DNA from: Deltaproteobacteria bacterium | Lineage (GTDB): Bacteria; Myxococcota_A; UBA796; CAJQPC01 | Assembly (NCBI GenBank): GCA_016717595.1 | Contig: JADKFE010000010.1 | Span: 1-64,000 of the forward strand | Reading direction: 5' to 3' | Length of the DNA stretch: 64,000 bases | Shown here: positions 18,605 to 28,466 of the stretch, piece by piece | Position numbering within the stretch: the stretch's first letter is position 1 | How the letters are laid out: every line of letters begins with the position of its first letter | The notes under the pieces: model-generated | Databases searched by the model: none | What the model saw: the letters and a program-made list of their open reading frames with translations, nothing else | What the model was told of the DNA's origin: nothing | Made by a program: the position numbers and the translations under genes

Positions 18605-20951
18605 GGAACGGGCCACACCACCCGCAGCCCCATGGTCAGAAAGCGGCGCTCAGGGGTGTTGCCGAAGCGGGTGGCGAGGCGCTGGGTCATCGGGGGGGAG
18701 CCAAAAAAGCCCCCCCGCACCGCGCGGTGGGTGCCTGCCTCTGGGATATCCACCGCTCGCCCAGCCTGAACTGGCCCTCGCACCGACCACCAGTTGCGGC
18801 ACCAAGTGCGGGCGTTTCCGGCGAGGTCACGCACGCCGTAGGGGCTCTCGTCCGCCTCAAACTCCCCGACCGAGAGCAGGCCGGGCGGCGAAGGAACGGA
18901 GCCCAACACCGCGACCAGCGTGGCTCTAGCTCCCGGCCCCAAGGGGTGTACCGCCCGTCCACACCGCGCCCGGCCTTCTCGATCTCAAGCTCGTTGGGCA
19001 GGTGTCCGCCCATCCAAGCGGCGGCGCGCGCGGCGGCGTCCCACGAGATCGCCGTCACCGGATGATTGACCTCCCCGGGACGGCCGAGCACCACACGGTC
19101 CCCGCTGCGCACGAGATACTGGTCTTTTATGCTGACCCAGGGCCAACAACTCTCCACCCCCGCCTCATCCCCAGCGGCGATGAGCGCCTCCAAAAACGCC
19201 GCGTACTCCCCCAAGGTCACCGGGAAACGCCCCAAGACGAAGCCGTCTACCCACACCCGCTGCCGGGGCAGGCTGTCGGCGGCGAAGGGGTCTCCGCCGA
19301 CGATGCAGTAGCCCGGCGGGATGTAGACCTGGTCGTCACGAAGCTCGCCGGGCTCGGGGATCACGATGAGCGCGGGCTCACCCCCCTCGGGAGGCACGCC
19401 GTCCCAGCGCCCGGCGCGCTCCATGAGCACGGGGTAACGAACGGTGACGCCGTCGGCCTCCAGGGTGACGAGCCAAGATCCCCGGGGCACGGTCACCTCA
19501 CGCAAGGGCGTCACGCCGAGGCGCCGCTCGGGCTCGGGCACGAGGCGACGACCCTGCTCGACGAAGCGGTGCAGCCAGGCGACGGCGGGCCGGGACGTGC
19601 GGATCGACAGCGCGCCGTCGCCCTTGAGGTAGGCCGCGTGTCGCCCGCGGTCGTGGCTCGCGAGCAGCAGCTCCGCCCGCTGCGTCGCCAACGGATCAAG
19701 CTGGCGATCGGCGCGCTCGAGCTCGTCGCGGTAGTGGTCGGCGAGGAGCGCGTGGGCCTCGGGAAGCTCGGGATCCCGGTTGAGCGCGGCGCGGAGATCC
19801 TGATGCCAGGCGACCTCTCGTAGGGTCACCTCGGACTCTAAGGCGGCGGCGCGGTCCTGCATCTCCCAGATGGGCAGCTTGGACTCGACGGGCGCTTCAG
19901 CGCTCAACGACTCCAAGAGCGAGGCGGCGTGGGCCCGAAGCGCCTCGGCCTCCCGCTGGAGCTTGAGGATCCCCGGGCGCTGGGCCTCGGCGCGGCGCGT
20001 CTGGGCGAGGGCCTCGGCGCGGCGCAACGAGCCGTCGAGCCACAACGAGAGCGCCTCGGCCATCGCGCCGGCGTCGGGGTAGCGGTGAATGGGGTCGGGC
20101 ATCAGCGCCCGGCCGCAGATGTGGCGCAGCTCCGGGGGGAGCTCCGCGCGCTCGATGGCCTCGGGCCAGCGCGGCGGGTCGGAGACGAGGCGCCGCCAGA
20201 TGAGCTTGGGGTCGCCCTCCAGGGGGCCTCGACCGCACAGGACGCTGTGCAGCACGGCGCCCAGCCCGTACACGTCCGAGGCTGGCCCCACCTGATCGTG
20301 CTGGCCCCGCGCCTGCTCTGGCGACATAAACGCCGGGGTGCCCAGCACCGCGCCGCCCAAGGTGACGCCCTCGTTCTCCCAGACCGGCGCCCCGGCGAAG
20401 GGCGGCAGCTCCGGCGCGCCGATCCACCGCGCCAGGCCCCAGTCCATCACCCGCACCTCACCGAAGCGGCCCACCATGAGGTTCGCGGGCTTGAGGTCGC
20501 GGTGCAGCACCCCGCGGCTGTGGGCGTACCCGACGGCGTCGCAGATGCTTCGCACCAGGGTGACGAGGCGGTGAACCACGTCGGGGCCCACGGCCGGGCC
20601 GGTGATCATCTCGCCCAGCGTCTTGCCATCCACCAAGGTCATCGTGAACCAGAGGCGCCCGTCAAGAAGCTCTCCGCGGTCCATCACCGAGACGACGCCG
20701 GGGTGCTGCAGCCGCGCCGTGGTCGCGATCTCCCCCAGAAACCTCGCCCGCGCGGCGGCGCTCTCCAGGAGCTCCCAGCCGAGCACCTTCATCGCCACAG
20801 GCACCCGCAGCTTCCGATCCCAGGCCCGGCGAACCTCGCCCATGCCGCCCCGGGCGATGAGCCCGAGATCGTGGTACCGCGCCTCGGGCGACTCAAAGGC
20901 CGCCACGGCCGCGGGCTCCCCGTCTGGGGTCCAGGTGGTCTCGTCGTGCAT
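18580..20951 (-). CDS. Ser/Thr kinase fused to formylglycine-generating-enzyme-like domain (frameshifted)
   Basis: The kinase domain (about 25-300) has GLIARGGMGEVRRA, VAMKVLG, HRDLKPANLMV, DWGLAR and an APE-like FMSPEQARG. A helical linker (about 310-450) follows, then an FGE/SUMF1-type domain (IPPGYCIVGGDPFA; PRQRVWVDGFVLGRFPVT; VTAISWDAAARAAAWMGGHL). The domain continues in another frame with GVRDLAGNARTWCRNWW and HRAVRGGFFGSP after a one-base deletion near 18925. Restored length is about 790 residues. ATG 20951 is chosen because upstream residues are non-conserved. Such fusions are common in Myxococcota and Planctomycetes; the FGE-like domain is often a binding module rather than an enzyme. 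Confidence 0.8.
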
Positions 20952-21100
20952 GATGAATGCTACAGCGCGGAGGGATCCCCGGTCAAGGCGGAGGCGCTGC
21001 CGCGCCCTTGATGGCCCAGGCGGCGATTGACGCCGGGGGGTGGCGGCGGGCGCCTCGCCGGGTGAGAGTACAGCGTGCCTCACCTCCTCTGGAGCCGCTG

Positions 21101-21712
21101 ATGTCGATCCCGGTCCCCCTTCGTTGTGATTGTGGCGCTGTTGCCGGGGAGATCACCGTGAGCCCCGGCGCCGGCAACCACTGCGTCTGTTTCTGCGACG
21201 ACTGCCAGGCCTTCGCCGCCGCCTTGGGCCGCGAGGACGTGCTCGACGCCTGGGGCGGCACCGACATCTACCAGACCGCCCCTGCGCGTCTGCGCATCAC
21301 CCAAGGTCAAGACGAGCTGCGCGCCCTGCGCCTCAACCCCAAGGGCCTCGTGCGCTGGTACACCGCCTGCTGCAAGACGCCCGTGGGCAACATGATGGCC
21401 ACGCCCCGCTCCCCCTTCGTCGGCGTCATCAGCCGCTTCATCGCTCTGGACGCCGAGGCCCGCGACGCGGCCGTCGGCCCGGTGACCTCCCACGTCATGG
21501 GGCGCTTCGCCAAAGGCGGCTGCCCGCCCCACGCCCACCCCAAGGTGCCGCTCTCGGCGATGCCCGGCATCGCCAAGGTGCTGCTGCGCAACATCGTCAC
21601 CGGCGGCCACAGCCCCTCGCCGTTCATCGTCGATGGCGCCTGGCGGGTTGAGCCCGAGGTGCTGAGCCCCGAGGCCCGGGCCAAGCTCAGCCCAGGCGCG
21701 CCCACGCCTTGA
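21101..21712 (+). CDS. GFA-like zinc-binding protein, DUF6151-like
   Basis: 203 residues. The N-terminus has Cys pairs spaced as in the GFA/CENP-V fold (LRCDCGAVAGEI; NHCVCFCDDCQAF), followed by WYTACCKTPVGN and a C-terminal helix (AKVLLRNIVTGG). The family binds zinc; DUF6151 is my best match and its reaction is unknown. ATG 21101 is preceded by GGAG at a suitable distance. Ends 16 bp before the stop of the convergent regulator. Confidence 0.7.
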   Translation: MSIPVPLRCDCGAVAGEITVSPGAGNHCVCFCDDCQAFAAALGREDVLDAWGGTDIYQTAPARLRITQGQDELRALRLNPKGLVRWYTACCKTPVGNMMATPRSPFVGVISRFIALDAEARDAAVGPVTSHVMGRFAKGGCPPHAHPKVPLSAMPGIAKVLLRNIVTGGHSPSPFIVDGAWRVEPEVLSPEARAKLSPGAPTP

Positions 21713-21728
21713 TGAGCCCGGCGAGCGC

Positions 21729-22724
21729 CTACTCCGGCGCCTCTCCCCGGCGGCGCCCGCGGGGGGCCGCGCCGACGTGCCGCCGATACGCGCGCCGAAA
21801 CGCCGCGGCGTCCGCGTAGCCCACACGCTCGGCGACGTCCTCCACCGAGGCCTGGGTGGTCTCCAGCAGGTGCGCGGCGTGGGCGACGCGGATGCGCTGC
21901 ACGAAGCGCAGCGGCGTCAGCCCGACGCTCCCCTGCACACGCCGGGCGAGGGTGCGCGGCGACATGCCCGCCGCCCGCGCCAGCTCATCCAGCCCGATCT
22001 GCCGCCCGAGGTTGGCCACGACCAGCTCCTCGACACGTTTGAGCGCGGGGTCATAGGTCGAGAGGTGGTCGAGCACCATGTACCGGCCCTGGGCGGGGCG
22101 CGCGTCGAGCACGAGGTACTGGGCGGCGAGGTGGCCCACCGCCGGGGACGCCACCCGCGAGACCACGGCCAGCACAAGATCGGCGTGGGCGAAGGCCGCC
22201 CCCGCGGTCAGCGTGGCGCCGCTCTCCACCACCATCCGGTCGGCGCGCAGATCCACCAACGGGAACCGTCGTTTAAACGCCGGGATCAGCCACCAGGTCG
22301 TCGTCGCGCTCGCGCCGTCGAGCAGGCCCGCCGCCCCCAGAAAAAACGTCGCCGAGCACGAGGCGGCCACCGTGGCGCCGCGGGCGTGGGCGGCCTGCAG
22401 CGCGGCGAGGACCCGCCGCACGTCGGGCCGCGCGAGGGCCCGGTCCACGGCGCCGAGCGTGGGGGTGAACACGCCAGGCACGACGACGACGTCACCGGGG
22501 CCGAGCAGCTCGGGCTCAAACGCGCCGTCTACGGCCACGGGGCGGCCCAAGAGCGAGGTGACCGGCCCGCCGTCGGCGGAGACGACACGCTGGGTGAGGG
22601 CGCGGGACGAGCAGGGGCTCGGGGCGAGCCCGGCGCGGACGAGGCGCTGGGCGGCGCCCACGATGTCGAGGCCAAGGCCAAGCGCCCCCTCCAGCACGTC
22701 ATTCAGCGCGAGATGCACGATCAT
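21729..22724 (-). CDS. GlxA-family transcriptional regulator (DJ-1/PfpI plus AraC HTH)
   Basis: 331 residues. The N-terminal DJ-1/PfpI-like sensor domain (about 1-195) has the nucleophile-elbow-like region AASCSATFFLGAAGLL; the C-terminal AraC-type double HTH (about 220-320) has IGLDELARAAGMSPRTLARR and VEDVAERVGYADAAAFRRAY. A GGAGGT ribosome-binding site lies 7 nt before ATG 22724. It is divergent from the hydrolase-GST-cupin operon across 119 bp, so it probably controls that operon and itself. Confidence 0.88.
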   Translation of the reverse strand: MIVHLALNDVLEGALGLGLDIVGAAQRLVRAGLAPSPCSSRALTQRVVSADGGPVTSLLGRPVAVDGAFEPELLGPGDVVVVPGVFTPTLGAVDRALARPDVRRVLAALQAAHARGATVAASCSATFFLGAAGLLDGASATTTWWLIPAFKRRFPLVDLRADRMVVESGATLTAGAAFAHADLVLAVVSRVASPAVGHLAAQYLVLDARPAQGRYMVLDHLSTYDPALKRVEELVVANLGRQIGLDELARAAGMSPRTLARRVQGSVGLTPLRFVQRIRVAHAAHLLETTQASVEDVAERVGYADAAAFRRAYRRHVGAAPRGRRRGEAPE

Positions 22725-22843
22725 GGCGGCGACCTCCGGGCCGGAAGGGTCATACGCCAGCGCTCGAGGTTTGGCAAGAACAGACCGATCATCGTCAATC
22801 CCGCCAATGGTCGTGGCGCGGCGCCGCCCCTACACTGTCCCCC
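22725..22843. promoter_or_regulatory. Divergent promoter region, regulator / hydrolase operon
   Basis: 119 bp between divergent starts; the expected site for the AraC-type regulator to act. I found no clear inverted or direct repeat long enough to call an operator. Confidence 0.4.
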
Positions 22844-23686
22844 ATGAACGACGACCCCCTCGACGACTTCTCCCGCCGCGCCATCACCCTCCAGTCGGTG
22901 GAGCGCGCCGTGTACGTCGCCGCCCCACCGGGCGACGGCGTCTTCCCCGCGGTGATCGTGCTCGCGGAGCTCCCCGGCATCAGCCCCCACGTCGCCCGCT
23001 TCGCCCGCTGGGTGCGGGACGCGGGGTTCTGCGTGTACATGCCCTCCCTGTTCGGGAGAGACGGCGCGTGGCCGGAGACGGCCGCCGGGACGCAGGTGCT
23101 GCGGGCGGCCTGCGTCAGCGCCGAGCTTCGGGCCCTCGGCGCCGGCCGGTCGAGCCCGGTGACGAGCTGGCTTGGCGCCCTGGCCCGCCTCGCCCACGCA
23201 GAGCGCGGCGGCCCCGGCGTCGGCGCCGTCGGCATGTGCCTCACGGGCAACTTCGCGCTCTCGATGATGCTGGAGCCCACGATGTTGGCCCCGGTCCTCT
23301 GCCAGCCCTCCTTGCCCCTCGATGATCCCGCGGGGCTCAACATCGCGCCCGAGGAGCTGGCGACGGTGCGCGCGCGCCTGGAGGCCGAGGACCTCACCGT
23401 GCGCGCCTACCGCTTCGAGGGTGACCGCTTCTGTACAGCCCAGCGCTTCGCCGCGTACCAGGCGGCCCTGGGGCCCCGCTTCGAGCCCCGGGTGCTGCCG
23501 AGCGCCGCCGCCTCACCCACCCCGCCCCCGTTCTTTCGCGACGTCGTGGCCTGCCCGCACAGCGTCGTGACCGCCCACCTCATCGACGCCGAGGGGGAGC
23601 CCACCCGGGCCGCCCGCGACGAGATCCTGTCGTTCTTGGCCGCGCGGCTGCGCCCCGCCGCGCTGGAGGAGACCCCCCATGCCTGA
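22844..23686 (+). CDS. Dienelactone hydrolase family protein
   Basis: 280 residues, alpha/beta hydrolase of the DLH family: AVIVLAELPGISPHVARFA near the start, the Cys-nucleophile elbow GAVGMCLTGNFALSM (about 130-140), and a His-containing segment near the end (CPHSVVTAHLID). DLH enzymes open lactones from aromatic ring cleavage; the true substrate here is unknown. First gene of a three-gene operon, overlapping the GST gene by 8 bp. Confidence 0.8.
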   Translation: MNDDPLDDFSRRAITLQSVERAVYVAAPPGDGVFPAVIVLAELPGISPHVARFARWVRDAGFCVYMPSLFGRDGAWPETAAGTQVLRAACVSAELRALGAGRSSPVTSWLGALARLAHAERGGPGVGAVGMCLTGNFALSMMLEPTMLAPVLCQPSLPLDDPAGLNIAPEELATVRARLEAEDLTVRAYRFEGDRFCTAQRFAAYQAALGPRFEPRVLPSAAASPTPPPFFRDVVACPHSVVTAHLIDAEGEPTRAARDEILSFLAARLRPAALEETPHA

Positions 23687-24332
23687 GTCACCCGTCGTCA
23701 TCATCGGCCGCAGCAGCTCCCACTTCACCCGCGTCGCCACCCTGTTCGCCGCCGAGCTCGGCCTGCCCTGGACCCTGGAGGTGGTCCCCCGCCTGCTCAG
23801 CCACGACCCCGCGGACTTCGGCGGCCACCCCGCCCTCAAGCTCCCGACGCTCATCACCCAAGGGGCGCCCGTCTACGGCGCGGAGAACATCTGCCGCAAG
23901 CTCACCGCCCTCGCCGGGCGCGCCGGAGACCCAACCCTCGTGCTGCCCGAGCACGTCCACGACGACACCGCCCGGAACGCCCAGGAGCTTATCTGGGTGG
24001 CGATGAGCGCCCAGGTCTCGATGCGCCTGTTGAAGCCCGGGGAGGAGCCGCCCACACCGTACCTGCTCAAGACCCAGGCCGGGCTCCGGGGCGCGCTGGC
24101 CTGGCTCGACGCGCGCCTCGACGACACCCTCGCCGCCCTGCCCACGCCGCGTCAGGTGAGCGTGCTAGAGGTCACCCTCTTGTGCCTCGTCGATCACCTG
24201 CGCTTTCTCCCCACCTTCCCCCTCGACGCCTACCCCCGCCTGTTGGCCTTCGCCGACGCCCAGGGCCAACGCGAGTCCGCCCAGCGCACCGTCTTTCATT
24301 TTGACCCCCGCCCGCCCAGAGATCCCCGATGA
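23679..24332 (+). CDS. Glutathione S-transferase-like protein
   Basis: 217 residues with a thioredoxin-fold GST N-domain (VVIIGRSSSHFTRVATLFAA; the conserved cis-Pro segment KLPTLI; YGAENICRKL in the E/S-I position) and an all-helical C-domain. It overlaps the genes on both sides (8 bp and ATGA 4 bp), so it is co-translated with the hydrolase and cupin. A detoxification or isomerase role is inferred from family and operon. Confidence 0.75.
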   Translation: MPESPVVIIGRSSSHFTRVATLFAAELGLPWTLEVVPRLLSHDPADFGGHPALKLPTLITQGAPVYGAENICRKLTALAGRAGDPTLVLPEHVHDDTARNAQELIWVAMSAQVSMRLLKPGEEPPTPYLLKTQAGLRGALAWLDARLDDTLAALPTPRQVSVLEVTLLCLVDHLRFLPTFPLDAYPRLLAFADAQGQRESAQRTVFHFDPRPPRDPR

Positions 24333-24805
24333 AGCCCCTCACCCTCCCCGCCCTCGACCCCGCCACCGTCACGCCGCGCGCGGGCTCGGGCTACCCAGAG
24401 CCCTTCCGCTCCCGGGTGCTCCCCCGCGAGAAGCGCGCGCTGGGCGACGCCCTCGGCCTCACCCGCTTCGGCGTGAACCTCACGACCCTCGCCCCGGGGC
24501 GCGAGTCCTCAATCCGCCATCACCACTCCCACGAGGACGAGCTCGTCTACGTCTTGGAGGGTGAGCTGGTGCTGCGCACCGACGCCGGAGAGCAGCGCCT
24601 CACCGCGGGCATGTGCGCGGGCTTCCCGGCGGGATCTGGCGACGCTCACCAGCTCGTGAACCGCGGCGACGCCCCCGCCCGATTCTTAGAGATCGGCAGC
24701 CGCGACCCCGACGACGCCGTCGAGTACCCCGACGACGACCTCGCCGTCCACAAAGACGCCACGGGCGCCTACGTGTTCACCCGCCGCGACGGCTCCTCGC
24801 CCTGA
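24329..24805 (+). CDS. Cupin-domain protein
   Basis: 158 residues, single cupin: motif 1 SSIRHHHSHEDELVYVLEGE (metal-binding His/His/Glu) and motif 2 CAGFPAGSGDAHQLVNRG. Likely metal-dependent and cytoplasmic; could be a small dioxygenase or isomerase, or a ligand-binding protein. Last gene of the hydrolase-GST-cupin operon (ATGA overlap). Confidence 0.8.
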   Translation: MKPLTLPALDPATVTPRAGSGYPEPFRSRVLPREKRALGDALGLTRFGVNLTTLAPGRESSIRHHHSHEDELVYVLEGELVLRTDAGEQRLTAGMCAGFPAGSGDAHQLVNRGDAPARFLEIGSRDPDDAVEYPDDDLAVHKDATGAYVFTRRDGSSP

Positions 24806-24825
24806 GCGCGTCGGCGCCGGGCCCC

Positions 24826-25932
24826 TCAGCCCAGGCGCTCCAGCTCTTTGATCAGCGCCTGATCCCGCTCGGAGACGAAGTTGATCACCACGCCCGTGCG
24901 CCCCGCGCGGGCCGTGCGACCGGCGCGGTGCAGGTAGTTATCTACCCGCGACGGCAGGTTGTAGTTGATCACCCGGCCGACGTGCTCGATGTCGAGGCCT
25001 CGGGCGCCCAAGTCCGTGGCGATGAGCAGGTCCACCTCGCCGTCGCGGAACCTCTTGAGGTTCACCCGGCGCTCGACGCGGTCCATCTCCCCGCGGAACA
25101 CGGCGCAGGGCCGCTTGATGCGGGCGAGCTGATAGACCACCTTGTCACACTGCTCGCGGGTGTTGGTGAACAGGAGCGTGCCGCCCTCGTTCGGCGTGGC
25201 CAGCTCGATCTGGAGCTGCTCAAAGCGGCGGCCATCGACGATGCGGCGGTTGATCGTGTGCAGCGTCGAGACCGGGCGGTGGCTGCCCCGGCTGCGCAGC
25301 TCGACGGGCATGTTGAAGGTGCGCTGGGCGAGGCGCGCGACGGGCGGCGGCAAGGTCGCGGTGAACAAGGCGAGCTGGCGACCGGCCGGCGTGGCGTTCA
25401 CCAGATCACCGGCCTGGGGCAAGAAGCCCAAGTCCATGAGCTGATCGGCCTCGTCGAGCACCATCATGCGCACGTCGCCCAACGACACGATCTTTCGCTC
25501 GACGAGCTGGCCCAGGCGACCGGGCGTGGCCACGAGCACCTCAAAGGCGCCCTTCACGTTCTCCCGGCTCTTGAGCAGGTCTACGCCGCCGAGGGCCATG
25601 CGCACCCGCAGGCGGGTGTCGTGGGTGAAGGTCTTGAACACCCGGGCCACCTGCTCGCCGAGCTCGCGGCTGGGCACGAGCACCACGGCGCGGGGGGCGC
25701 TCTCGGCGGTGACCGGGCTGCCGGTCTCCTCTAAGCTCTTGATCTTGTGGAGGATCGGCAGGGCGTAGGCCAGCGTCTTGCCGCTGCCCGTCTCGGCGAC
25801 GCCCACCACCGATCTCCCGGCGAGGAGCTCCGGCATCGCCCGCGCCTGAATCTCCGTGGGCCGGGTGATGCGCTGGGCGTCGAGGGTGGCCTGAAGGGTG
25901 GGCAGCAGCCCAAGCTCATAGAAGCTGTTCAT
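24826..25932 (-). CDS. DEAD-box ATP-dependent RNA helicase
   Basis: About 368 residues with all core motifs: GLLPTLQATL (Q-motif region, PTEIQ), AETGSGKT (I), PSRELGEQ (Ia), ATPGRLGQL (Ib), VLDEADQL (II), TATLP in place of SAT (III), TDLGARGLDIE (V) and HRAGRTARAG (VI). It stops soon after the second RecA domain, without a long basic tail. The ATG at 25932 starts right before the Q motif. It unwinds RNA in ribosome assembly or mRNA decay; exact role not predictable. Confidence 0.9.
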   Translation of the reverse strand: MNSFYELGLLPTLQATLDAQRITRPTEIQARAMPELLAGRSVVGVAETGSGKTLAYALPILHKIKSLEETGSPVTAESAPRAVVLVPSRELGEQVARVFKTFTHDTRLRVRMALGGVDLLKSRENVKGAFEVLVATPGRLGQLVERKIVSLGDVRMMVLDEADQLMDLGFLPQAGDLVNATPAGRQLALFTATLPPPVARLAQRTFNMPVELRSRGSHRPVSTLHTINRRIVDGRRFEQLQIELATPNEGGTLLFTNTREQCDKVVYQLARIKRPCAVFRGEMDRVERRVNLKRFRDGEVDLLIATDLGARGLDIEHVGRVINYNLPSRVDNYLHRAGRTARAGRTGVVINFVSERDQALIKELERLG

Positions 25933-26008
25933 CGAGGCTCCGATCCTGCCCTGGGGTTCGCCACACGTCACGATGTGCCCGCCGCCGTGACGTGCAGGGC
26001 TCCAGAGT

Positions 26009-26040
26009 ACACAACCCCCTCCGACAGACGCCGAAGGGGG
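26009..26040 (-). terminator. Rho-independent-like terminator after tRNA-Glu
   Basis: On the minus strand, CCCCCTTCG and CGGAGGGGG form a 9-bp stem with one G-U pair around a short loop, followed by TTGTGT. It lies about 13 nt after the tRNA-Glu CCA end, so it probably ends the tRNA transcript before the helicase gene. Confidence 0.55.
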
Positions 26041-26052
26041 TCGTGGGGGAGA

Positions 26053-26130
26053 TGGTGACCCCAACGGGATTCGAACCCGTGTTAGCGGAATGAAAATCCG
26101 CCGTCCTGGACCTGACTAGACGATGGGGTC
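26053..26130 (-). tRNA. tRNA-Glu (anticodon TTC), CCA encoded
   Basis: The acceptor arms GACCCCA and TGGGGTC pair fully, the T-loop is GGTTCGAATCC, and the anticodon arm GCGGA/TCCGC closes a 7-nt loop reading TTTTCAT. CCA is encoded at 26053-26055. It follows tRNA-Lys by 8 bp on the same strand. Confidence 0.95.
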
Positions 26131-26138
26131 GAGGGGTA

Positions 26139-26211
<73 letters not shown>

Positions 26212-26249
26212 ATAGAGCGCAGGCGAAGTAACAGGGGGGGCCGCGCCGG

Positions 26250-27414
26250 TCAACCCGCCGTGCGCTTGAGGCCCGCCTTGGCCTCCTCGTGATCGGGCTT
26301 GAGGGCGAGGATCGCCTTAAACTCGCGGTTGGCGTTCAGCTTCATCGCCAAGGCCTCATACACGTTCGCCAAGGCCAGCCGGTACTCAACCACCTGCGGA
26401 TCCTTGTCTACGGCCTTGCGGAAGTAGGTCAAGGCGCCCTTGTTGTCGTTGCCGTTGGCCTGGATGATCTTGCCCAGGCGGTAGAAGGGCTCGCCCATCG
26501 GCGGATCGAAGCCTACGGCCTGGTGGTAATGAAAGAACGCCTCCTTGGTGCTGGAGAAGCTCTCGGCCTTCTTCGCCAGCTCGATCTGCTTCTCGGCCTG
26601 CTGGCGACGGCCCTTGGCGTCGGCCTCGACGAAGCGTTTTTTGTACTCCTCGTTGCGCGGGTCAAACTCCATCGCGAGCTTGAAGTTTCTCGCGGCCTTG
26701 GACCACTCGTTCGCGGCGACGTCCGCCTCGCCGAGCTTAAAGAAGCCCCGGGCCTTCTTGAGCCGCTCGATGATCGGGGCCTTCAAGGCGTCTACGGCGG
26801 GGGAGGAGGCCTTCTTGGGCTCGGCGGCGGGCTTAGGCGCCTCGGGCGGCGGCGGCGGGGCTGGCGGCGCCTGGCGCCGGAGGGGTGAAACGTACGGTGT
26901 AGGGATCTGCGGTGGTGGCGGCGGCCGGCGACGCGCCGCCCGGACGCCCCACGTTCGGCGGCGAAGGCGGCGGGGGTCGGGCGGGCGGTGAGCGGGGGCT
27001 GGCCCCGGCGGGCGGCGGCGAGGCGGTCGTCGTGACCGGGCGCGGCGGCGCGGGGCTCGGGCGGGTGGCGGCGGAGGCGCCTGCGCTGGCCGGGGGCTTG
27101 GGCTTGGGCTTCCGCTTCTGGGCGGTGACGAGGTCCTGGTCGTACTGGGCGCGGGCGCGCTCGTCCCCCAAGGTGCGATAGGCCTGGTTCACCCCGGCGA
27201 ACACGTCCTCCAGCATCTTCTCGAGGCCGCCGAGGTCTTGGCGGTAGTAGCGGTCGGGGTGAAACCGCCGCGAGAGGTTGTGGTAGGCGTTCTTCAGCGC
27301 CGTGCGGTCAAAGTCCTCCGCCACGCCGAGGAGCTCGTAGTGTGTGCCGTCGCGCAGCACCTCGCTGAGCCGGTGCAGCTCGGCCACATCTTCAGGCTTG
27401 AGGCCGCCGCTCAT
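26250..27414 (-). CDS. J-domain / TPR protein (frameshifted in linker)
   Basis: The N-terminus has a DnaJ domain (HYELLGVAEDFDRTALKNAY; HPDR in RRFHPDRYYRQDL; YRTLGDERARAQYD), then a long Pro/Ala/Ser-rich linker, then three or more TPR-like repeats (WSKAARNFKLAMEFDPRNEE; GALTYFRKAVDKDPQVVEYR). The two parts are in different frames that meet in a CCG run near 26855. The second part has only TTG at its apparent start and reads back through PPPEAPKPAAEPKKASS into the linker, so this is one protein of about 388 residues. Likely a co-chaperone. The start overlaps the Xer gene by 4 bp (ATGA). Confidence 0.75.
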
Positions 27415-28346
27415 GGAGCCTCCTCGGGGTCAAAGGGTTCAAGTCTGTCCGGCGCCCCGCTCGCCCCGCCCGCGGCCCGCCGCCCGTGGGGGTGCGCGCT
27501 GCGGTGCACCTCCAACAGCCGCTCCAAAGAGACGTGGGCGTAGCGCTGGGTCGTAGACAAGGAAGCATGGCCAAGCTGCTCCTGAATGGCCCGTAGATCA
27601 GCCCCAGAGGCTAACATATGCGTCGCTGCGCTGTGTCTGAGGGCGTGGGGGTTCACCCGGGGCTGTCCGTTCTTGAGCGCGCTGTCTCCGACGATGGTGT
27701 GAATCGCCCGCGCAGAGAGCCGACCACCACGGTGGTTCAGAAAGAGCGCCCGGCCCTGGGCGGGGAGCTGGCGCATCCACAGGCCCAGCGCCTCGGCGGC
27801 GGGAGGGCCGAAGGGCACGCGGCGCTCTTTGCGGCCCTTGCCCTTTCGCACCGTGACGAGGAGCTGCCCGAGGTCGATGTCGTCGCGGTCCAAGGCCGAG
27901 ACCTCCCCTACACGCAGGCCCGCGCCGTACATCAGCTCCAGGAGCGCCCGGTTGCGGTCGTGCAGCCAGCCCTCTTGAATCGGCGCCTCGACCAGCGCCG
28001 CGGCGTCCTGCTCGTCCAGGTAGCGCGGCACCTTCACCGGCAGGCGGGGGCTGCGCAGGCGCGCGGCGGGGGAGTCGGGGATCAGGCCTTCAGAGACCAT
28101 CCACTTAAAGAAGGATCGCAGCGCCGCGACTCTGCGCCGAATGCTGGCGGCGGCGGGCGCGCCTTCAGCCACGGCGGCGAGGTGCTCCCGAAGATCCACC
28201 AGACGCGCGCTCTGGAGATCTCGTCCGCGCTCCAAAAGGCGCGCCCGCAACGCCGCGAGATCGGCGCCATACGCGCGCAGCGTGTGCTCGCTCGCGCCCC
28301 GCTCAGCGCGCAGAACAAGCAGGTATCGGTCCAGAAGCTCACTCAC
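27411..28346 (-). CDS. xerC: Tyrosine recombinase XerC/XerD-like
   Basis: 311 residues: N-terminal SAM-like core-binding domain (LRAERGASEHTLRAYGADLA), then the catalytic domain with Arg in YGAGLRVGEVSALDRDD, Lys in VRKGKGRKERRVPF, HALRHSAATHML, LGHASLSTTQRY and the nucleophile Tyr in RYAHV. Full length for Xer. It resolves chromosome dimers at dif; XerC versus XerD cannot be settled here. GTG start at 28346. Divergent from topA. Confidence 0.85.
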   Translation of the reverse strand: MSELLDRYLLVLRAERGASEHTLRAYGADLAALRARLLERGRDLQSARLVDLREHLAAVAEGAPAAASIRRRVAALRSFFKWMVSEGLIPDSPAARLRSPRLPVKVPRYLDEQDAAALVEAPIQEGWLHDRNRALLELMYGAGLRVGEVSALDRDDIDLGQLLVTVRKGKGRKERRVPFGPPAAEALGLWMRQLPAQGRALFLNHRGGRLSARAIHTIVGDSALKNGQPRVNPHALRHSAATHMLASGADLRAIQEQLGHASLSTTQRYAHVSLERLLEVHRSAHPHGRRAAGGASGAPDRLEPFDPEEAP

Positions 28347-28385
28347 AATGACTCACCAGGGTGCGTGACGCGGCCAGGGGCTGGC

Positions 28386-28414
28386 TTGCTTCCCCGCTTG
28401 CGGCATCCTATACG
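28386..28414 (+). promoter_or_regulatory. Candidate sigma70-type promoter for topA
   Basis: TTGCTT (28386-28391) and TATACG (28409-28414) are 17 nt apart, 4/6 matches each. Transcription would start about 28421, giving a leader of about 45 nt before the ATG at 28467. Confidence 0.4.
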
Positions 28415-28466
28415 GCGAGCATGATCTTGGGCCGCGCGGCTCATGTCGGAAGATCTACGGAGCATC

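Noticed and set aside
26250..26786. Separate TPR gene next to a DnaJ gene
   Set aside because: Its only start is TTG and its frame continues upstream into the Pro/Ala linker of the J-domain protein, so one frameshifted gene is more likely.
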